Below are positions 44,587 to 49,780 of a DNA stretch of 49,780 nucleotides, piece by piece. Under the pieces are notes generated by a model. That model made no database searches. It was not told where the DNA came from and saw only the letters and a list, made by a program, of their open reading frames with translations. Made by a program: the position numbers and the translations under genes. This DNA comes from Methylobacterium sp. BTF04. Its GTDB lineage: Bacteria > Pseudomonadota > Alphaproteobacteria > Rhizobiales > Beijerinckiaceae. The stretch covers positions 1 through 49,780 of the forward strand of contig NZ_JAAHTB010000034.1 in assembly GCF_010692745.1 (NCBI RefSeq). Direction: 5' to 3'. Within the stretch, counting starts at the first letter, position 1. Every line of letters starts with the position of its first letter.

Positions 44587-45240
44587 GTGCGGCTGACCGC
44601 CCAGACCCTCGCGGTGCGCCGCTCCGGCCGCCGCATCTTCTCCGATGTGTCCTTCGCCCTCGGACCGGGCGAGGCCCTGATGGTCACCGGCCGCAACGGG
44701 GCCGGAAAATCGACGCTGCTCGCTGTTCTCGCCGGCCGCCTGAAGCCCGAAGCCGGCGTGCTCACCGTGGCCGATGTCGGGGAGGCCACCCTGTCGGAAT
44801 GCCTGCACGTGGTCGGACATCGCGACGGGCTCAAGAGCCCATTGACCGCCGAGGAGAACCTCGCCTTTGCCCGCGACCTGCTCGGGGCGCCGACCGCAAG
44901 CCCCAAGGCGGCGTTGGAGGAACTCGGCCTCGGCCACGCCCTCAGACTTCCGGTGGCCTATCTCTCGGCCGGGCAGCGGCGGCGGGTGGCTTTGGCCCGC
45001 CTGCTGGTCTGCCGCCGGCCGCTTTGGCTCCTCGACGAACCGACCGCGGCCCTCGACACGGCCTCGCAGGCCGTACTCGCCGGCATGATGGCGCGCCACC
45101 GCGCGGAAGGCGGCCTCGTCATCGCCGCGACCCATCAGGCGCTCGGACTGGAGAACGCCCGGGAATTGCGCATCGAGGCGGCGGCGTCCCGTCCGACTGC
45201 CTCTGAGGCCGCCATCCCGGCGGCGGAGGTGTGGTGGTGA
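44587..45240 (+). CDS. ccmA: Heme exporter ATP-binding protein CcmA
   Basis: The 217-residue ABC ATPase has Walker A GRNGAGKST, the signature LSAGQRRRVALARL and Walker B LWLLDEPTAALD. CcmA drives release of heme-loaded CcmE during cytochrome c maturation. The GTG start follows the RelE gene. Its stop overlaps the GTG of ccmB. Confidence 0.92.
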   Translation: MRLTAQTLAVRRSGRRIFSDVSFALGPGEALMVTGRNGAGKSTLLAVLAGRLKPEAGVLTVADVGEATLSECLHVVGHRDGLKSPLTAEENLAFARDLLGAPTASPKAALEELGLGHALRLPVAYLSAGQRRRVALARLLVCRRPLWLLDEPTAALDTASQAVLAGMMARHRAEGGLVIAATHQALGLENARELRIEAAASRPTASEAAIPAAEVWW

Positions 45241-45905
45241 TCCGCGCACTCAAAGCCCTCGTCGCCCGCGACCTCGCTCTCGCCGCCCGCGTCGGCGGCT
45301 CGGGCGCGCTCTCCCTCGTGTTCTTTTTGATGATCGTCGCCCTGGTGCCGTTCGCGCTCGGGCCGGACCTCAACCTGCTGTCGCGGATCGGGCCGGCCAT
45401 CCTGTGGCTGGCCGCGGTGCTCGCCACCCTGATCGGCCTCGATCGGCTGTTTCAGGCCGACGAGGAGGACGGCTCCCTCGACTTGATGACCGGGGCGCCG
45501 GTGCCGATGGAACTCGTGGTGCTCGCCAAGGTGCTGGCTCATTGGCTCACCACCGGCCTGCCGCTGGCCCTGGCCTCGCCGCTGTTCGGGCTCCTCGTGG
45601 CCCTCGACGGCACCGCCATGGGCGCCACCGCGCTCACCCTGCTCGTCGGCACCCCGGCCCTGACCTTCGTCGGTGCGGTGGGGGCGGCGCTCACCGCTTC
45701 GATCCGGCGGGGCGGTCTGATCCTCGCCGTGGTGGTGCTGCCACTGATGATCCCGACGCTGATCTTCGGCGTCTCGGCGAGTGAATCGGCGCTGGGGGGC
45801 ACGGTGCCGTTCACGACGCCGCTCGCCATCCTCGGCGCCTTGAGCCTGATCGCCGGCGTGGTCGGCACGCTGGCGGCGGCCGCGGCGCTGCGCTGGTCCG
45901 AGTGA
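45237..45905 (+). CDS. ccmB: Heme exporter membrane protein CcmB
   Basis: The 222-residue protein has six transmembrane helices and the CcmB pattern (LVARDLALAARVGG, ADEEDGSLDLMTGAPVP, LPLMIPTLIFGVSASE). It works with CcmA and usually CcmC and CcmD. A GGAGG lies 7 bases before GTG 45237. ccmC, usually next, is absent here. Confidence 0.92.
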   Translation: MIRALKALVARDLALAARVGGSGALSLVFFLMIVALVPFALGPDLNLLSRIGPAILWLAAVLATLIGLDRLFQADEEDGSLDLMTGAPVPMELVVLAKVLAHWLTTGLPLALASPLFGLLVALDGTAMGATALTLLVGTPALTFVGAVGAALTASIRRGGLILAVVVLPLMIPTLIFGVSASESALGGTVPFTTPLAILGALSLIAGVVGTLAAAAALRWSE

Positions 45906-46018
45906 GCGGGGCCGGCCGCGCGGTGTGACCTTCGGCCCCGCGAACCTCAGGGCCAGGGCGGCGCTTGTCCCCGAAGAGAGCCGCCGCGGCGCGGCCGCAC
46001 ACCGAATACGGGACCGTC

Positions 46019-46876
46019 ATGCATTCCTATCCCAAACCGCCATTCCCCCAGCCGCCGATTCCTTATCCGGGCCGCTCCTCCGAGATGAAGCCGGTGCCGG
46101 ACCATGGCGAGGAGAGCTACGAAGGCTCGGGCAAGCTCACCGGCAAGGTCGCGCTCATCACCGGCGGCGACAGCGGTATCGGCCGGGCGGTGGCCATCGC
46201 CTATGCCCGCGAGGGGGCCGACATCGCGCTGAGCTATCTCGACGAGCACGACGACGCCAAGGACACTGCCGCCTGGGTGGAAAAAGCCGGGCGCCGCGTC
46301 GTCCTGTTGCCGGGGGATGTCGCCGACCACCGGCATTGCGCCAGCCTCGTCGACAGGACCATCGCCGAGTTCGGCCACCTCGATATCGTCGTCAACAATG
46401 CCGCGGTGCAGGTACTCGCCGACACCCTCGAAGACATCGCGATCGCCGATTGGGATCGGCAATACGCGGTCAACGTCCATGCGATGTTCTACATCCTCAA
46501 GGCCGCCTCGCCCCACCTGAAGGCGGGTGCGTCGATCATCAACACTTCGTCGGTGAACGCCAAGAATCCGGTGCAGCAGCAACTCGCCTATTCGTCGACC
46601 AAGGCGGCCATCGCCAACATGACTACCAACCTGGCGCAAATCCTCGGCCCGCGCGGCATCCGCGCCAATGCGGTACTGCCCGGTCCGATCTGGACCCCGC
46701 TGATCCCGGCGACGATGTATACCGAGCAGGTGGAATCGTTCGGTGCCAAGACCCCCGCCGGCCGCCCCGGCCAACCCGCCGAACTCGCCCCCGCCTATGT
46801 GCTGCTGGCCTCCGATGCCGGGAGCTACATGAGCGGCGCGATGATCGCCGTCACCGGCGGCATGGTCACGCTCTGA
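46019..46876 (+). CDS. Short-chain dehydrogenase, general-stress (YghA-like) type
   Basis: The 285-residue product has a proline-rich N-terminal extension (PPFPQPPIPYPG, then DHGEESYEGSGKLTGKVALI), as in YghA/YdaD-type SDRs. The core has TGGDSGIGRAVAIAY, NNAAVQ, TSSVNAKNPV and YSSTK with the active Tyr and Lys. The substrate is unknown; stress roles are described for relatives. It lies after ccmB with its own likely promoter. Confidence 0.85.
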   Translation: MHSYPKPPFPQPPIPYPGRSSEMKPVPDHGEESYEGSGKLTGKVALITGGDSGIGRAVAIAYAREGADIALSYLDEHDDAKDTAAWVEKAGRRVVLLPGDVADHRHCASLVDRTIAEFGHLDIVVNNAAVQVLADTLEDIAIADWDRQYAVNVHAMFYILKAASPHLKAGASIINTSSVNAKNPVQQQLAYSSTKAAIANMTTNLAQILGPRGIRANAVLPGPIWTPLIPATMYTEQVESFGAKTPAGRPGQPAELAPAYVLLASDAGSYMSGAMIAVTGGMVTL

Positions 46877-47475
46877 CGGCGCGTTCCTCGATCGGTCTCG
46901 CGTTTCCAGCCCGAGCACCGGTCGACCATCGTCCTGGCTACCGCATCCGGGACGATGCTTCCTCTCTCCGAGCTGCCCCTGCTGAGGGGCGCCATCCGAT
47001 CGTCCATCCTGACGAAACTGTGATGTCGGTCGCCGACCCATACCGAGGTTTCCGAAGACGTCGCGCGGCCCTGCCCGATCGGGCACGAAGTCACGGTCGC
47101 GTGACGGGAAGCGTGTCGCGCATCGGCGCTTCATCCCGTCGTGGTGCGCCGGAGAGTCGGTGAGAAATAAATCATATGGCTCAATGTTTTAGGATGGCCG
47201 CCTGCCTCCGAACGGAGGGGGGTGCCCGATGCGCAGGCTCGCCGGCGACCCTATGGGGTTCTGGGCGGGCACTGTGAAAATATCCAAAATAATCACAAGG
47301 CTTGCTCGGTCCCGTGCCGCAGGGATTGTCTCAGTTGGTCGCGGGAATATCAAAAGTAAGTGAGAGAGTAGCCTCCCCTTAAATGCCTATATTTGGTGCT
47401 TCATGGAAAATTGACGGACCGCATTGAAAGGTGCCCGAACGTCAGCATCAGCGCGGGCGGAGGGGGAAGCGGACT
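46877..47475. promoter_or_regulatory. Long intergenic region before the chemoreceptor gene
   Basis: About 600 bases without a gene. The second half (about 47160-47410) is clearly richer in A and T than the surroundings, with stretches such as AATAAATCATATGG and AAAATATCCAAAATAATC. This suggests a promoter region and perhaps foreign or silenced DNA. A small hairpin, CCTCCG AA CGGAGG, lies at 47205-47218. Confidence 0.4.
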
Positions 47476-48945
47476 ATGTTTGACGCGGGGCTGCGCGCGA
47501 CGCTGGATGCCATCGATCGTTCGCAAGGGCGGATCGAGTTCACCATGGACGGGAAGGTGCTCGTCGCGAACGCGCTCTTTCTGAACCTGATCGAATATTC
47601 CGCCGACGAAATACAGGGCCGCCCCCACAGCATGTTCGTGCCTGAGGATGAGCGCACCAGCCCGGCCTATCTGCAGTTCTGGGAAAGCTTGCGTAGGGGT
47701 GAGTTTCAGGCCCGTGAGTTCCGCCGCATCACCAAGAGCGGGCGCGAGATCTGGATCCAGGCCTCCTACAATCCGATCTTCGACCGCCGCGGTAAGCCGA
47801 TCAAGGTCGTGAAATTCGCCACCGACATCACTGAGCAGACGCAGCGCAATGCCGCCTACGAGGGCCAGATCGCTGCCATCAACCGCAGCCAGGCCGTCAT
47901 CAGCTTCACCCTCGACGGGACGGTGACCGACGCCAACACCAACTTTCTGCAAACGATGGGGTACCGCCTCGACGAGATCAAAGGACGCCACCACAGCCTC
48001 TTCGTCGATCCCGTCGAACGGGAGAGCCAGGCCTATCGCGGGTTCTGGACGTCGCTCGGCACCGGCGCGCACCAGTCCGGCGAGTTCAGGCGGGTCGCCA
48101 AGGACGGACACGAGGTCTGGATCCAGGGCGCCTACAATCCGATCATCGGACGCGACGGCAAGCCCTGCGCAGTGGTGAAGTTCGCCACCGACGTAACGGC
48201 CCAGGTGACCGAACGCCTCCGGCGCGCACAGGGCCAGCGCGAGATCGACACCGATATCGGCTCGATCATGCACGCGATCTCCGACGTCAGCCGACAGGCG
48301 GCGACGACGGCCGAGGCGGCCGCGCAGACGTCGGGCAACGTTCAGGCGGTGGCGGCCGGTGCCGAAGAGTTCTCGGCCTCCATCGAGGAACTGAACCGGC
48401 ACGCCATCGAAGCCAAGACCGCCTCGGACGAGGCCGTGATCCGCGCCGAAGAGGCCGGGGGGATCATCTCCGGCCTGACGGCGGCGGCCGACAAGATCGG
48501 CGAAGTGGTATCCGTCATCCGTTCGATCGCCGACCAGACCAACCTGCTCGCGCTGAATGCCACCATCGAGGCGGCCCGTGCCGGTGAGGCGGGCCGGGGC
48601 TTCGCCGTCGTGGCCGCGGAGGTGAAGGCGCTGGCCAATCAGTCCTCGCGCGCCACCGAGGAGATCGGTACGCAGATCGCCGCCGTGCAGGGCTCCACCG
48701 AGCAGGCCGTTCGCGCCATCGAGGCCATCGCCAGGACCATCGGACACCTGAGCGAGATTTCGCTGAGCGTGTCGTCGGCGGTGACGGAGCAGGCGGCGGT
48801 GACCCGCGACATGTCCGTCAACATGCAGACCGCGGCCCAGAGCGTCGAACTCGTCCGTCTGAACATGGATGGGATCGCGCACGCCGCCAACGACGTCGAC
48901 AGCTCGGTCCAGAAGGTCGGCGCCGCAACGCGCGCTCTCGCCTAG
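47476..48945 (+). CDS. Soluble twin-PAS methyl-accepting chemotaxis protein
   Basis: The 489-residue protein has two PAS domains in tandem, at about 10-118 and 132-240. The repeats share WIQ..YNPI and VVKFATDI/V signatures, so one arose by duplication. No transmembrane segment is present. The signalling domain (about 260-489) has the conserved hairpin tip [16 protein letters not shown] and [15 protein letters not shown]. It is a cytoplasmic receptor, likely sensing redox state, oxygen or a ligand through the PAS cofactor, and signals to CheA. AGGGGGAAG precedes the ATG. Confidence 0.92.
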   Translation: MFDAGLRATLDAIDRSQGRIEFTMDGKVLVANALFLNLIEYSADEIQGRPHSMFVPEDERTSPAYLQFWESLRRGEFQAREFRRITKSGREIWIQASYNPIFDRRGKPIKVVKFATDITEQTQRNAAYEGQIAAINRSQAVISFTLDGTVTDANTNFLQTMGYRLDEIKGRHHSLFVDPVERESQAYRGFWTSLGTGAHQSGEFRRVAKDGHEVWIQGAYNPIIGRDGKPCAVVKFATDVTAQVTERLRRAQGQREIDTDIGSIMHAISDVSRQAATTAEAAAQTSGNVQAVAAGAEEFSASIEELNRHAIEAKTASDEAVIRAEEAGGIISGLTAAADKIGEVVSVIRSIADQTNLLALNATIEAARAGEAGRGFAVVAAEVKALANQSSRATEEIGTQIAAVQGSTEQAVRAIEAIARTIGHLSEISLSVSSAVTEQAAVTRDMSVNMQTAAQSVELVRLNMDGIAHAANDVDSSVQKVGAATRALA

Positions 48946-48973
48946 CGACGGCCCTCACCGTCGCGAAAGGGCC

Positions 48974-48999
48974 ACCCGCACCGTCGCGATGGTGCGGGT
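48974..48999 (+). terminator. Hairpin after the chemoreceptor gene
   Basis: ACCCGCACC and GGTGCGGGT form a 9-bp stem; CCCGTTTT follows after about 6 bases. It probably ends the chemoreceptor mRNA. Confidence 0.55.
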
Positions 49000-49064
49000 C
49001 CTCGCCCGTTTTCCCACGCGATGATTTCCGGTTCGCTCGAAGACGATGTGACGCCCTAACGCGA

Positions 49065-49106
49065 TAGAGCCGTTCTGGCGATCCGAGGATCACCAGAACG
49101 GCTCTA
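49065..49106. repeat. 42-bp near-perfect palindrome
   Basis: TAGAGCCGTTCTGG (49065-49078) and CCAGAACGGCTCTA (49093-49106) are perfect 14-bp arms; inside, GATC/GATC extends the stem across a single mismatch. The right arm includes the stop codon of the small minus-strand gene, so it may be its terminator or a dispersed palindrome. Confidence 0.65.
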
Positions 49107-49283
49107 ATCCGTGATGTCGCCCGATGCCGGCCGCGTCATTGCGGGTTCCGAACCTGAGCCGGGAACCCGGCCGCGCGGCTGGCGCTGATTGTCCCAGCGA
49201 TGGCCAGGCCGCCGGCCGGCCTCGGCGCTGACACGCTCCGTCAGATCGATGCAGCGATCGCGCAACCACGACATCCAGCTCAT
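49104..49283 (-). CDS. Possible 59-residue small protein
   Basis: The frame reads MSWMSWLRDRCIDLTERVSA onward and ends MTRPASGDITD. AAGGAAA lies 7 bases before the ATG and the frame ends in a strong palindrome. The N-terminus looks helical and amphipathic; the middle is Arg/Gly/Pro-rich and probably disordered. An alternative minus-strand frame over the same DNA (to 49383) has a worse start. The call is tentative. Confidence 0.4.
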   Translation of the reverse strand: MSWMSWLRDRCIDLTERVSAEAGRRPGHRWDNQRQPRGRVPGSGSEPAMTRPASGDITD

Positions 49284-49663
49284 CGCGCGTTTCCTTGACG
49301 TCGAGATCGGGGCGGGCTCGCTTCTGATTCAAGATCGGGCGCGAGCCGGCCAATGCCAGAGCCTCCGCCAAAAATATCCGCACGCCAAGCGCTGCCCATA
49401 ATCCAAGCGCTGCTCATAACCGAAGCGCTGCTCTAACCGGGGCATTGGGGATCGGGCGGGCGCACATCTCCGCCTACAGCGGGGATTTCCCCTGCTGCGC
49501 TGTTCCCGAAGCGCCGGATACTAGCGACCGCTTCCGCCTCCGACCCGTCTCGATCGCGCCGAGCCTTCGGGGGCTCGCCACCGAGGGCTGCCCGTTTGCC
49601 TGTCGGAATGAGGTCGCTTGCGCCGGCACGCCGCGGTCATCGCCAAAGCCGGGTGAAAACGCG
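49284..49663. other. Intergenic region with tandem repeats
   Basis: I see no convincing gene. Tandem repeats lie at 49385-49436 and the region ends at the terminator of the partial outer-membrane protein gene. Confidence 0.3.
49385..49436. repeat. Three tandem 17-18-bp repeats
   Basis: Three copies of CCRAAGCGCTGCYCWTAA-like units lie at 49385-49402, 49403-49419 and 49420-49436, each with the core AAGCGCTGC. They are intergenic. Confidence 0.55.
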
Positions 49664-49691
49664 AAAGAGCCCAGCCTTTCGGCCGGGCTCT
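49664..49691 (-). terminator. Intrinsic terminator of the outer-membrane protein gene
   Basis: On the minus strand AGAGCCC and GGGCTCT form a stem with a GAAA-type loop, followed by TTTC. It lies about 50 bases past the stop of the partial gene at the window end. Confidence 0.6.
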
Positions 49692-49739
49692 CCGCAGTGT
49701 TGGGTCCGATGGCGTCCGGTATAGAGCGCCGGTCGGGTC

Positions 49740-49780
49740 CTAGTACGTGCCGAACTTGTAGTTCAGGCCGGCGCGGACGA
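49740..49780 (-). CDS. Outer-membrane beta-barrel protein, C-terminal end only
   Basis: Only the last 13 residues are inside the window, the readable part being VRAGLNYKFGTY and then TAG. The pattern RAGLNYKF is the last strand of Omp25/opacity-type or porin-like barrels of alphaproteobacteria; the usual final aromatic residue is present. The gene runs off the right edge. Confidence 0.55.
   Translation of the reverse strand, partial: VRAGLNYKFGTY

Noticed and set aside
49090..49383. 97-residue minus-strand frame at the right end
   Set aside because: Composition is poor and no ribosome-binding site is seen; the 59-residue frame in the same DNA has the better start.

Overview
The window is GC-rich bacterial chromosome with the gene content and local gene order of an alphaproteobacterium of the Hyphomicrobiales (Rhizobiales). 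The lipid A very-long-chain acyl cluster, the gatCAB / ruvX / pyrC-like / plsY / dprA neighbourhood, a TTAA-N7-TTAA CtrA-type site and a dispersed palindromic repeat all fit. A Methylobacterium-like host is my best guess, from general familiarity and not from any search.

Region 1 (1 to about 8.7 kb) is accessory DNA. It holds many short, tightly overlapping genes, few of them recognisable. A weak HTH-type gene and a KilA-C antirepressor-like gene lie at the left. A leftward six-gene operon follows, led by a Lon-like AAA+ ATPase without a protease domain, then a small protein, a CxxC zinc-finger protein, two small exported proteins and one unknown. A rightward run of very small genes starts at 5517. 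Between the two operons lie two 23-bp repeats spaced exactly 40 bp, probable operators. The block stops at a tRNA-Gly(GCC) gene on the minus strand with its own terminator, a classic integration site. No integrase is visible and the far end lies outside the window, so 'prophage remnant or integrative element' is an inference.

Region 2 (8.9 to 13.6 kb) is metabolic: NUDIX hydrolase, FAH-family hydrolase, D-2-hydroxyglutarate/lactate-type FAD dehydrogenase, DUF2218 protein and M29 aminopeptidase.

Region 3 (13.8 to 22.1 kb, minus strand) is the acpXL-fabZ-fabF2-fabF1-fabG-adh-lpxXL cluster, which builds and attaches a very-long-chain acyl group to lipid A; a DUF1223 gene trails it. A PemK/MazF-type toxin pair and a small SH3 protein sit between fabG and adh. 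One of the two ketosynthases has lost its catalytic Cys and first His, so it may act like a chain-length factor.

Region 4 (22.4 to 30.3 kb) has an AI-2E-type permease, a lipoprotein, ndk, a DUF2147 protein, a glutathione S-transferase, a small exported protein and a four-gene AaeAB-like efflux operon.

Region 5 (30.7 to 43.8 kb) is housekeeping: gatB, gatA and gatC, ruvX, dprA, plsY, a non-catalytic dihydroorotase homologue and aconitase. Small genes (a SUKH protein, exported and membrane proteins, a DUF6968-like protein) and a palindromic repeat element are interspersed.

Region 6 (44 to 49.8 kb) has a RelBE pair, ccmA-ccmB without ccmC, an SDR oxidoreductase, a soluble twin-PAS chemoreceptor, hairpin and tandem-repeat rich intergenic DNA, and the last codons of an outer-membrane protein gene.
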